Shown piece after piece: positions 7,016 through 13,570 of a DNA stretch of 13,570 nt. Under the pieces are notes generated by a model. That model did not search any database. It saw nothing but the letters and a program-made list of their open reading frames with translations, and was not told the origin of the DNA. Numbering within the stretch: the stretch's first letter is position 1; each line of letters begins with the position of its first letter. The position numbers and the translations under genes are program-made. The stretch lies in NCBI GenBank assembly GCA_025450095.1, contig JANWID010000107.1, positions 1 to 13,570 on the forward strand. Reading direction: 5' to 3'. The stretch comes from Bacteroidia bacterium (GTDB lineage: Bacteria; Bacteroidota; Bacteroidia; AKYH767-A; OLB10).

Positions 7016-7489
7016 TTAATCATCCGCATCGGATGGAAAGGCTTGTTTTTCGATGTGAATTTCCGAATGTCGTATCTCCCCTCCCGACCAGCCGGTTCGT
7101 GCCATCAACACAAAAACAATAAATAAAAAAATAAGATTAACCCAAACCAGGGGTTTCGATAAATTTTCACTTTTCTTCGAAGCAATCATTGTTCCCAACG
7201 CAATTGCGGCATTCATCATCAATGCCCAGAATGCAATTTCCGCCATATCTTCATGAGTTTCTATTGCGGATTTGTTCACACTTGTTATTCTTTCTACAAC
7301 TTCCTCTGCATCTTCACCTGATATAAAAGCCGGTATGGAAACCAGGGCTGTTGCGATTAATGCCACGTGCGCTGCGCGGATCACACTTCCCGATTTTTCT
7401 GCCATTCCATATATCAGCAGGCATAATGTAAATAATGAACCCATAATGGGCACATGATTCAGTAACAGGTGTACAAGAGCTCCGTTCAT
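7016..7489 (-). CDS. Four-helix integral membrane protein with conserved-looking histidines (DUF2231-like)
   Basis: This 157-residue protein has four predicted membrane helices (about 14-30, 37-57, 83-103, 113-130) and no signal peptide. The N-terminus VHLLLNHVPIMG (His7, His12) resembles the HFP/NHxP-type opening of DUF2231-like membrane proteins. Other likely functional residues lie at helix ends: the acidic GEDAEEVVE (58-66) after helix 2, His79-Glu80 before helix 3, and the C-terminal SGGEIRHSEIH (His141, His145). Paired histidines near helix ends in a small four-helix protein could bind heme b or a metal, but this is inference and no partner redox gene is adjacent. It begins 19 bases after the zinc-ribbon gene and is probably co-transcribed with it. 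The family assignment is from general resemblance only. Confidence 0.7.
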   Translation of the reverse strand: MNGALVHLLLNHVPIMGSLFTLCLLIYGMAEKSGSVIRAAHVALIATALVSIPAFISGEDAEEVVERITSVNKSAIETHEDMAEIAFWALMMNAAIALGTMIASKKSENLSKPLVWVNLIFLFIVFVLMARTGWSGGEIRHSEIHIEKQAFPSDADD

Positions 7490-7508
7490 TTGATTTATTA
7501 AATTTAAA

Positions 7509-8330
7509 TTAAATTGTTTTATCAGGATAATTAATTTCCACAGATTTCAATATCCTGGATGCAACTTCTTTTGCTATTGTGTCGGAAACAGGATAAATTA
7601 CTGTTACACTCCATACATTTGATTTACGAATAAATAAAGCACATTGAAAATTCATGAATACTTCGTTCTCATGACACTTTCCTTCGACTAAGATTCCAGG
7701 AATATCCTGATTCATGATCTGACTTTGGTGGTATTCTACATTTGCAATACCGGGCAGTTTAACCAGTTCATTAATGGCGCCTGTTGCAACCAGGTTGAGA
7801 TTTACAGGAATTCCTTCCCTGTAAAGAACGTTTATTACAAATAGCCGGAAACTTTTTGATGGTTGCCAGGAATAAGAATCCATATCCTGGACTTTTTCGT
7901 GAAAAGAAGTGGAAGCAATCAATTTATCTCCTTTGAGTTTCTCCGGTGTAACCAGAGAAAGCCCGGAGTTACCATACGAAAACCGCTGCCATTTCTGTTG
8001 TAATACTGTTTCCGGCACGAATCGCGAAAGAAAAATACCGGAAAAAGAACCATTATGAATTAAATAAAAAAACAGGATCGCAATTATAGTGATTGAAAAA
8101 GCTACAAATACTTTGAACACCGGAAAACCTGCCCGCTTTACTATAATGGAAGTGGCAACTACCTTGCTACCGGCTTCAGCTTTAAAATCCTCAAATTCTT
8201 TTGTTGGGTGAGATTTCTTCCAGTCTTTAAAATTCTGTTGAAGCTTTTTACCACAATGACTGCAAAAGGTGAGGTATTCCGTTTGCAACGGATTTTCAAA
8301 ACCACAATTTTCACATTTAATGAAAAACAA
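7509..8330 (-). CDS. Zinc-ribbon membrane protein with a periplasm-facing C-terminal domain, function unknown
   Basis: This 273-residue protein starts with a zinc ribbon (CENC at 6-9 and CSHC at 23-26), continues with a charged cytoplasmic segment (30-66), has one membrane helix (about 71-91) and ends in a 160-residue domain predicted to lie outside the cytoplasm. That domain (about 115-270) has alternating strands, an ending like WSVTVIYPVSDTIAKEVASRILKSVEI, and a pattern reminiscent of PsbP/DcrB-type folds; I offer that only as a hypothesis. The start must be TTG at 8330: the frame has a stop 27 bases upstream, no ATG or GTG is in frame nearby, and the next Met (residue 150) would remove the ribbon and the helix. 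A -7 box lies 25 bases upstream. It is followed 19 bases later by the four-helix membrane protein gene. Confidence 0.72.
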   Translation of the reverse strand: MFFIKCENCGFENPLQTEYLTFCSHCGKKLQQNFKDWKKSHPTKEFEDFKAEAGSKVVATSIIVKRAGFPVFKVFVAFSITIIAILFFYLIHNGSFSGIFLSRFVPETVLQQKWQRFSYGNSGLSLVTPEKLKGDKLIASTSFHEKVQDMDSYSWQPSKSFRLFVINVLYREGIPVNLNLVATGAINELVKLPGIANVEYHQSQIMNQDIPGILVEGKCHENEVFMNFQCALFIRKSNVWSVTVIYPVSDTIAKEVASRILKSVEINYPDKTI

Positions 8331-8355
8331 GCTGCCAGTACCTATTAAAGTACCT

Positions 8356-8363
8356 CAAATTTA
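8356..8363 (-). promoter_or_regulatory. Bacteroidota-type -7 box before the zinc-ribbon gene
   Basis: The minus strand reads TAAATTTG, an exact TAnnTTTG match, ending 25 bases before the TTG start at 8330. A TTG lies further upstream on the same strand (8389-8387), but the 23-base spacer is longer than usual. The box sits between the tatA terminator (8406-8448) and the gene, where an independent promoter is expected. Confidence 0.55.
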
Positions 8364-8405
8364 GAGACCGACCGGCGTAAACCGTACAATAAAAATCATA
8401 TTTCT

Positions 8406-8448
8406 AAAAAAAAGCTGCTTACCGCATTTTGGCGGTTAAGCAGCTTTT
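8406..8448 (-). terminator. Strong rho-independent terminator after tatA (possibly bidirectional)
   Basis: The arms 8410-8425 and 8432-8448 form a stem of 16 base pairs with one bulged base around the 6-base loop 8426-8431; the GC-rich core is GCTGCTTA-CCGC with its complement. On the minus strand the hairpin runs directly into a run of eight U residues (8413-8406), ideal for ending the tatA transcript 22 bases after its stop codon. On the plus strand only four T residues follow, so termination that way would be weaker. Confidence 0.92.
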
Positions 8449-8469
8449 ATGACTGAAAAATTTCTTTTA

Positions 8470-8670
8470 TCAGTCCTTTTTCTGAATTTCCTTATTTTCT
8501 TCGGTTTTGCCACTGGAGGCATCCTTAAATTCACGGATTCCCCTGCCGAGGCCTTTTGCAAGCTCAGGAATTCTTTTCCCACCAAACAGGAGCAGGATTA
8601 CGATCAGGATGAGGAACATTTCGGTTCCGCCCAGGCCACCTATGAGACCGAATATTGACAGAATTGACAT
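8470..8670 (-). CDS. tatA: Twin-arginine translocase subunit TatA/TatE
   Basis: This 66-residue protein is a complete TatA: a short periplasmic N-terminus with a Glu in the first helix ([18 protein letters not shown], residues 14-31), the Phe-Gly hinge at 29-30, an amphipathic helix ([20 protein letters not shown], 32-51) and a charged tail. TatA oligomerises around TatC to form the pore for folded proteins carrying RR signals; no tatC or separate tatB is in the window, so this may be the single TatA/E-type component of the cell or one of several. It is the last gene of the envelope operon, 51 bases after the EnvC-like gene, with its own -7 box in that gap and a strong terminator behind it. 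ActB, encoded elsewhere in the window, is a likely Tat substrate. Confidence 0.95.
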   Translation of the reverse strand: MSILSIFGLIGGLGGTEMFLILIVILLLFGGKRIPELAKGLGRGIREFKDASSGKTEENKEIQKKD

Positions 8671-8695
8671 TTTGTGAGGAATTTGATTGGAATCG

Positions 8696-8703
8696 CAAAT
8701 TTA
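8696..8703 (-). promoter_or_regulatory. Bacteroidota-type -7 box before tatA
   Basis: The minus strand reads TAAATTTG in the 51-base gap between the EnvC-like gene and tatA, ending 25 bases before the ATG at 8670. This equals the spacing seen for the zinc-ribbon gene. It suggests tatA has its own promoter in addition to read-through from the envelope operon. No clear -33 element was found. Confidence 0.5.
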
Positions 8704-8721
8704 CAAATAAAATCAATAGGA

Positions 8722-9954
8722 TCATCTCCTGGCGAGCCACCCCGCAGGATCCAGCTTTACCGTACCTTTCCAGATCTCCAGGTGGATCTCTGTAAGGGAT
8801 TCTTCCGTATCGGTATATACATTACCGATTTTCTGACGCGTGGTAACCTTATCTCCTTTTTTAACCGAAACGGATGAAAGGTTTGAATACACACTGAGGT
8901 ATTCCCCATGCCGGATTATCACCGCACTGTTCGCACCAGGGATTGTAATTACACCAGTAACTTCTCCATCGAAGATAGTCCGGGCGGAACTGTTGGCAGA
9001 AGAACGGATATCGATTCCGTTATTCTTAATGACAATTCCCTTTAGTTCCGGATGCGGGTGTTCACCAAAGCTGCTGCTGATTGTACCTTTCTCAACTGGC
9101 CAGGGTAATTTCCCCCTGTTACCTGCAAAGTTGTTAGATAATTTCTGTGCTTCGGGAGTAAGCGAAAAAACATTTTCACTGGTTACATTTTTTTTACCTG
9201 AAGCTGTTGCTTTCTTTTTCGCATTTGCAATTTCCTTTCTCACGAGATCATCGATTGCTTTATCAAGCTTCCGTTTGGCTTTTTGTTTTTCTGCAAGCTG
9301 CTTCTTCAGTTTTTTTTCACGATCCTGTAAATTTACCAATAACCGGTCTTGCTCTTTTTTGTCGGCTTCGAGGTTTTGCTTTTGCTTCAGTTCTGTATTG
9401 CGAAGCGTAGTTTTTTCAACCTTCTGTGATTCTAGTGTGAGTTTTTTAGATTGTAGCTGTCGCTGTGTACTGTCAATGAGTGCAGCCTGCTTCTTCCTGT
9501 TCTCACTATATTGCTGAAGGTATTTCAATCGCTTATAAGCCTGGTTGAAATCACTGGAAGCAAACACGTACATCAGTCGTTGATAACTGCCACGGTTACG
9601 CTGAGCAAAAAGAATCATATTAGCATACTCTTCCTTGAGCTGGGCCATTTTATGTTCCAGGGAACCAATTTCGGTTGTTGTTGTATTTATTTCACTTGTC
9701 AATCCTTCGAGTTCTCCATTGATGGTTCCGATGAGTTCCTGCCGAAGGCGGATCTTCTTTTTCAAAGCATTAACCTGGCTTGCAGTCAGCGATTTACTTT
9801 TTGAAGTTGCCTGAAGCTGGCGATTGGTTTCTTCAATTTCCTTTTGCAGTTGCTGCTTTTTCTTTTCCAGGTCCTTCTTACTCTGACCAGTAACATTGCC
9901 ACTCGCCGCAAGAAACAGGAAAAGAATAAGAATATAGTTATTCAATTTTTTCAT
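8722..9954 (-). CDS. EnvC-like murein hydrolase activator: coiled coil plus degenerate LytM (M23) domain
   Basis: This 410-residue periplasmic protein has a signal peptide (residues 1-23, VTG|QS), a long Lys/Gln/Glu-rich coiled coil (about 25-250) containing the EnvC-type stretch FASSDFNQAYKRLKYLQQYS (131-150), and a LytM/M23 domain (about 283-410). Three of the usual zinc/catalytic positions are changed: the HxGxD site reads N311-N-G-I-D315, the His of the YxHL site is Asn358 (YSNL), and HxH reads E389-I-H391. Only Asp315 and His391 remain, so it is unlikely to cut peptidoglycan itself. By analogy with E. coli EnvC it should activate a cell-wall amidase during division. Its ATG lies inside the last codons of the DUF4292 gene (17-bp overlap), showing tight translational coupling. 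Confidence 0.9.
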   Translation of the reverse strand: MKKLNNYILILFLFLAASGNVTGQSKKDLEKKKQQLQKEIEETNRQLQATSKSKSLTASQVNALKKKIRLRQELIGTINGELEGLTSEINTTTTEIGSLEHKMAQLKEEYANMILFAQRNRGSYQRLMYVFASSDFNQAYKRLKYLQQYSENRKKQAALIDSTQRQLQSKKLTLESQKVEKTTLRNTELKQKQNLEADKKEQDRLLVNLQDREKKLKKQLAEKQKAKRKLDKAIDDLVRKEIANAKKKATASGKKNVTSENVFSLTPEAQKLSNNFAGNRGKLPWPVEKGTISSSFGEHPHPELKGIVIKNNGIDIRSSANSSARTIFDGEVTGVITIPGANSAVIIRHGEYLSVYSNLSSVSVKKGDKVTTRQKIGNVYTDTEESLTEIHLEIWKGTVKLDPAGWLARR

Positions 9955-10792
9955 ATCCTGGCGGAATGTTGAATGGAAAATCGATATCTGTATTCAAAGT
10001 AAGTTTTTGATATTCTATGTTGATGCGAATTGTTTTGCCGGCATTGATAATTGTTTGCGATTTAAACGGGAAGAGCCCTCCTTCACTTGCCCTGTGATCT
10101 TCATATTGAGTAAGCAACGTTTTACCCAGTCGTTGATCTTCCACATTAACTTTCGTAATCCGGTAGTTATTGCCATCAACCCACAAATCCTGTACTATAG
10201 GTTTATCAATGTCTGTTTGATCCAGGGATCTTTTCAGATTACGTTTACTAAGTGTGCTGAGAATATAATACCGATCTTCAATGTAAACGGAGTTGAATTT
10301 ATTCTTCTTATAAGCAAAGAGGTTCCCGGTAAGAATACCCTGTATGATATCAAAATCAACATTAACTTGCAACAGGTCATTCAGGTATTCAAAGCCCGAT
10401 ACTGAATATTTTTTGTTCAGGCGGTCCATATATTTAACGCTGTCGCGGGAAACCATTACACGGGCCACTTCTATTCCCAGGAGCGGGGAAATGGAAATCC
10501 AAATTATGCTGTCAGTATAAATTCGAAGATTGATATTAAAAGAATTTTCTTCTTCTCCTATTACAGCATTTACGGAAGCTTTTGCAGAAACAGTGCGGGC
10601 TTTGAAAGAACTATCAGATATTAACTGCTGAAGATCGGGAGCGGATTTATCTTCCGGGTTGCGATCATTTCTGACTACCGGTCCGACAGATTTATGACTG
10701 GATTTGCAACCGGGCGTGGTGACAAAAAAAGTTGCTGCTGAAAGCAAAAACACAACACACTGCCATCCGGGTCGCCGGAAGAAATTAGTCAT
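9938..10792 (-). CDS. DUF4292 putative lipoprotein (LolA/LolB-like fold suspected)
   Basis: This 284-residue protein has an N-terminal basic and hydrophobic segment ending in TPGC (Cys29), an imperfect lipobox that suggests a lipoprotein. The body (about 45-280) matches the DUF4292 family of Bacteroidota: KASVNAVIGEEENSFNINLRI, then WISISPLLGIEVARVMVSRDSVKYMDR, then an LLxVNVDFDIIQGILTGN helix and a C-terminal beta region. The order of beta-strands and the phrase 'G-E-x-x-R-x-x-x-x-x-D-S-V' recall LolA/LolB lipoprotein carriers, and I recall DUF4292 being grouped with that superfamily; a lipoprotein-insertion or lipid-binding role at the outer membrane is inferred. Its ATG overlaps the TPR gene stop by 8 bases (ATGACTAA), and its 3' end overlaps the EnvC-like gene by 17 bases. 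Confidence 0.83.
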   Translation of the reverse strand: MTNFFRRPGWQCVVFLLSAATFFVTTPGCKSSHKSVGPVVRNDRNPEDKSAPDLQQLISDSSFKARTVSAKASVNAVIGEEENSFNINLRIYTDSIIWISISPLLGIEVARVMVSRDSVKYMDRLNKKYSVSGFEYLNDLLQVNVDFDIIQGILTGNLFAYKKNKFNSVYIEDRYYILSTLSKRNLKRSLDQTDIDKPIVQDLWVDGNNYRITKVNVEDQRLGKTLLTQYEDHRASEGGLFPFKSQTIINAGKTIRINIEYQKLTLNTDIDFPFNIPPGYEKIE

Positions 10793-12539
10793 TCAGTTTT
10801 TTATCGCTGATTTTTTTATCGATGTTTTCACTGGTATCGCCTGCTGCCTTTGCTCGCTTCCAGTAATCCAATGCGCTACTCTCCTCTCCAAGACGAAACA
10901 GTACATCGCCCATATGTTCCAGGATGGTACCATTTGATGCACCCCCGTTATCGATTGCCTTCTGAAGCCAGATCTTTGCATCACTGTATTTACCCATCAT
11001 ATAAAGTATCCAGCCATAAGTGTCCAGGTATGATGGTTCGTTGGGTTGTAGCTCATTGGATAATTTCGACATGGACTCAGCCTTCTCAAGATTTTCATTA
11101 CGCACTGAAAGATAATACGCATAATTATTTAACACGAGGGGATTGCGGGAATCGAGTTTAAGTGCCTTTTCAAAATTTTCATCTGATTCTGAATATTTTT
11201 TGAGCGTGTTATAATTGTCTGCCAGCCTGACATAAAATTCCTTGAGTTGAATATCGTTATCAACAACCAATTTGCTGCCTGCAAGCAACACTTTTACTGC
11301 CTCTTCATTTCTTTTAGCCTCTGAAAGTGCGATTCCATTATAAAGGTAAAAAATAGACTGGTCGGGAAACAATTCCAATGCATCACCTGAGCTTTTAAGC
11401 AATCCCTGTGAATCCTGCAGTTGCGACTGGCAAATGACGAGTTGTTGCCAGACAATAAGGTTTTTGTCATCGATTGCAAGTGAGGCCTGGTATTGATCAC
11501 GGGCCTGTTCAAATTTTTCATCTACTACCAGGAAGTCACCATAAATAGCAAGAGCCACTGCATCCGTCGGATTTGTTTCCGACATGATTCTCGCAAGTGT
11601 GAGTGCCTGATCAAGCATTTCAGGATTTCCCTGTACCAGCGGCAGGTATGAAGATATAATTTTTATTTTCAGATCCTGCTCCAGTTCGCGGCTTGCGAAT
11701 GCCAGTCGAAGCTGTTCAAATGATTTTTCTTTCTGGTTATTACTACGGTAATATTCCGCTAATGCAAGATAAACATAGGGACTTTTACTGTCGATTTGTT
11801 GCATCCGGGTAATTGTTTCATATGCTTTATCCGGCATGTTATTTACCTGGTACAATTCCACCAGCAGCGAGTAGTTTTTAATATTCTTCGGATCTTCTTC
11901 AATCAGTTTTTCAACTTCGGCAGCGGCTTTGTCGATTTTACCAAGGCGAAGCCACAAGCGCTCCTTTTCAATAGTCAGATCCGCATTTATTCCTATTTCC
12001 TGTTCAATGCGGTCATACACTTTTATAGCATCCTGAATTTTTCCATTAAACAAAAGAGCAGAAGCATACTTAAATCCGAAATCGACATTGTGAGGATACT
12101 CTTTGAAAAGTCCGGCATAAACAGTTTCACCTTCACTGGTTTTTCCTGTTGCCATCAGCAGATCCGCATAAAACAACCGGTACCATGTGTTTGAAGGTTC
12201 TATCTGGGTGGCACTCCGTGCAAAGAAAAGCGCATCATTAACTTTTTTTTGCTCCGCATAAATCATGGCAAGCTCATACATTGCTGCATGATTTGCTCCG
12301 TCGATCCGAATGCATTGTGCAAAAAGTTCAGAGGCCTTATCCTTGTTTCCCAGGATTTTTTCCTTGTTGGCATTAACAAAAAGAAATTTCAGATTGATAA
12401 GCTCTTCTTCCGTAAATTGCTTTTTACCTTTAGAACCAGGTGCCTGCCCGTTTGATTTTACAGTTGTTTTCGACGACGGTCCACAAGCCGACACAACTGC
12501 AATCAATATGATGAAAAAATAATATTTTAATTTGAACAT
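10785..12539 (-). CDS. Tetratricopeptide-repeat lipoprotein
   Basis: This 584-residue protein has a lipoprotein signal (IAVVSACG, lipidated Cys19), a low-complexity linker (20-40) and then TPR-type helix pairs along nearly the whole chain, with the A/G-x-Y-x-x-A pattern and conserved Pro at turns (for example AMYELAMIYAEQKKVNDAL, YVYLALAEYYRSNNQKEKS, VLNNYAYYLSVRNENLEKA and YLDTYGWILYMMGKYSDAK). TPR arrays are protein-interaction scaffolds; lipidation places it on a membrane, probably the periplasmic face of the outer or inner membrane. It follows the nucleotidyltransferase by 16 bases and overlaps the DUF4292 gene by 8, so it is translated as part of the envelope operon. A scaffold for the neighbouring LolB-like or EnvC-like protein is an inference from context only. 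Confidence 0.88.
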   Translation of the reverse strand: MFKLKYYFFIILIAVVSACGPSSKTTVKSNGQAPGSKGKKQFTEEELINLKFLFVNANKEKILGNKDKASELFAQCIRIDGANHAAMYELAMIYAEQKKVNDALFFARSATQIEPSNTWYRLFYADLLMATGKTSEGETVYAGLFKEYPHNVDFGFKYASALLFNGKIQDAIKVYDRIEQEIGINADLTIEKERLWLRLGKIDKAAAEVEKLIEEDPKNIKNYSLLVELYQVNNMPDKAYETITRMQQIDSKSPYVYLALAEYYRSNNQKEKSFEQLRLAFASRELEQDLKIKIISSYLPLVQGNPEMLDQALTLARIMSETNPTDAVALAIYGDFLVVDEKFEQARDQYQASLAIDDKNLIVWQQLVICQSQLQDSQGLLKSSGDALELFPDQSIFYLYNGIALSEAKRNEEAVKVLLAGSKLVVDNDIQLKEFYVRLADNYNTLKKYSESDENFEKALKLDSRNPLVLNNYAYYLSVRNENLEKAESMSKLSNELQPNEPSYLDTYGWILYMMGKYSDAKIWLQKAIDNGGASNGTILEHMGDVLFRLGEESSALDYWKRAKAAGDTSENIDKKISDKKLND

Positions 12540-12555
12540 GCCTGTGTTCCGTTAT

Positions 12556-13563
12556 TTACTTTTCTGAGGTATAATCTCCCATACTGATATCCTTCATCGG
12601 AGATTCCAGGTTCACAAAATTTCCGATCATGGAATTATCCAGGCACTGCGCGTAAATTTTTGTGTTCGATTGTATGATACTGTTCCGGATCACCGAATTG
12701 CTCAACACAGACCCTTTACCAATTGATGCATATGGCCCAATTACCGAGTTTTCAATTTGTACATCATCTCCGATAAAACACGGATCAATGACAACAGAAT
12801 TTCTGATGTTGGAAGGTTTTGTCTGGTTTACCGCGGCTCCCTGTTTTATTTCGAGCATTCTCCGGTTTGTATAAACAGTTGCATCCTTATTTCCGCAATC
12901 AAGCCATTCCTGAACAGTTGCTGCCCGTAATTTTTTCCCCTTGCTCTTCATGCTTTCAAGAGCGTTTGTAAGCTGATATTCTCCCTTGTCGCGGATATCA
13001 TTGTCAATGAGATATTGCAGTTCGGTGCGGAGATTCTCACCATCCTTGATGTAATATATGCCGATGATAGCGAGATCGGAAATAAATTCCTGGGGTTTCT
13101 CAACAAAATCCGTAATGATCCCCTTTCCATCCAACTTAACTACGCCAAACATCCGTGGATCATCGATTTTGCTTACCCAAATAATTCCATCACTGTTATC
13201 TGTATCGGCTATCATTTCCGTTTTGAATAATGTATCCGCGAAAGCAATCACCACCTTACCTTTCAATGCATCTTTAGCACATAATATTGCATGTGCAGTG
13301 CCTAAAGGTTGATCCTGGTAAAATATGCTTCCTTTTGCTCCCTGCTCTTCGGCAATTTTGATGAGGTTAGCCTCAACTTCCTTTCCAAAGTCTCCGATTA
13401 CAAAAGCGATCTCATCTACTTTTTCATGACAGACTTTGGTGATATCTTCAACAAGATGTTGAACTATGGGTTTACCCGCAACGGGAATCAATGGTTTAGG
13501 AATGGTCAGGGTATGCGGGCGCATTCTTTTACCCATTCCCGCCATGGGCACAATAATTTTCAT
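12556..13563 (-). CDS. Sugar-phosphate nucleotidyltransferase with left-handed beta-helix tail
   Basis: This 335-residue enzyme carries the nucleotidyltransferase signature at its start (MAGMGKRMRPHTLTIPKPL, residues 7-25), with Lys23 in the PKP site. Other sites are the metal-binding Asp110 (AFADTLF), the sugar-phosphate motif VEKP (154-157), GEYQLTNAL (194-202) and WLDCGNKD (220-227). Residues about 253-318 form hexapeptide repeats of the left-handed beta-helix type. It makes a nucleoside-diphosphate sugar from sugar-1-phosphate and an NTP; glucose-1-phosphate thymidylyl-, uridylyl- or mannose-1-phosphate guanylyltransferase are all possible and I cannot decide between them. No acetyltransferase active site is evident, so GlmU-type bifunctionality is unlikely. 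It is the first gene seen in the envelope operon; its promoter or upstream partner lies right of the window. Confidence 0.88.
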   Translation of the reverse strand: MKIIVPMAGMGKRMRPHTLTIPKPLIPVAGKPIVQHLVEDITKVCHEKVDEIAFVIGDFGKEVEANLIKIAEEQGAKGSIFYQDQPLGTAHAILCAKDALKGKVVIAFADTLFKTEMIADTDNSDGIIWVSKIDDPRMFGVVKLDGKGIITDFVEKPQEFISDLAIIGIYYIKDGENLRTELQYLIDNDIRDKGEYQLTNALESMKSKGKKLRAATVQEWLDCGNKDATVYTNRRMLEIKQGAAVNQTKPSNIRNSVVIDPCFIGDDVQIENSVIGPYASIGKGSVLSNSVIRNSIIQSNTKIYAQCLDNSMIGNFVNLESPMKDISMGDYTSEK

Positions 13564-13570
13564 GAATTCT

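Noticed and set aside
8840..9517. Plus-strand open frame of 225 codons opposite the EnvC-like gene
   Set aside because: The translation is Ser/Phe/Cys-rich low complexity, as expected from the antisense of a Lys/Gln/Glu coiled coil; the minus-strand gene is clearly real.
12556..13563. GlmU-type bifunctional uridyltransferase/acetyltransferase
   Set aside because: The C-terminal beta-helix is short (about 65 residues) and lacks a visible acetyltransferase active site; length and motifs fit a single-function nucleotidyltransferase.

Overview
The window looks like an ordinary, core-type stretch of a Bacteroidota chromosome. The evidence is AT-rich DNA, starts without Shine-Dalgarno sequences, promoter boxes of the TAnnTTTG type, an alternative complex III (ACIII) operon, DUF4476, DUF4292 and SPOR-type secreted proteins, and an EnvC/TPR/nucleotidyltransferase envelope operon. 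I see no mobile element, CRISPR array, tRNA or rRNA, and no defence-type island. I found no clear undescribed system.

Region 1 (1-4593, minus strand) is the start of an ACIII quinol:electron-acceptor oxidoreductase operon. In transcription order it holds a cytochrome with one plus five hemes (an apparent ActE-ActA fusion), ActB (a molybdopterin-oxidoreductase-like domain fused to a four-cluster Fe-S domain, with a Tat signal) and the first 54 codons of ActC, cut by the window edge. ActC oxidises menaquinol, ActB carries electrons through Fe-S clusters, and the hemes pass them towards a terminal oxidase that probably lies beyond the left edge.

Region 2 (4594-4969) is a 376-base divergent promoter region. 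It carries a minus-strand -7 box for the ACIII operon, a plus-strand -7 box lying almost on the start codon of the next gene, and an 8-bp inverted repeat.

Region 3 (4970-6982, plus strand) has three closely spaced genes: a secreted SPOR-like protein, a secreted protein made of three DUF4476-like repeats, and a hotdog-fold acyl-CoA thioesterase.

Region 4 (7016-8330, minus strand) is a two-gene unit: a membrane protein with an N-terminal zinc ribbon that must start at TTG, then a four-helix, histidine-bearing membrane protein. It converges on region 3.

Region 5 (8406-13563, minus strand) is a compact envelope operon: sugar-phosphate nucleotidyltransferase, TPR lipoprotein, LolB-like DUF4292 lipoprotein, EnvC-like coiled-coil/LytM protein and TatA. 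Overlaps of 8 and 17 bp join the middle genes. A strong hairpin terminator follows tatA. The TatA here and the Tat substrate ActB in region 1 are a plausible functional link.
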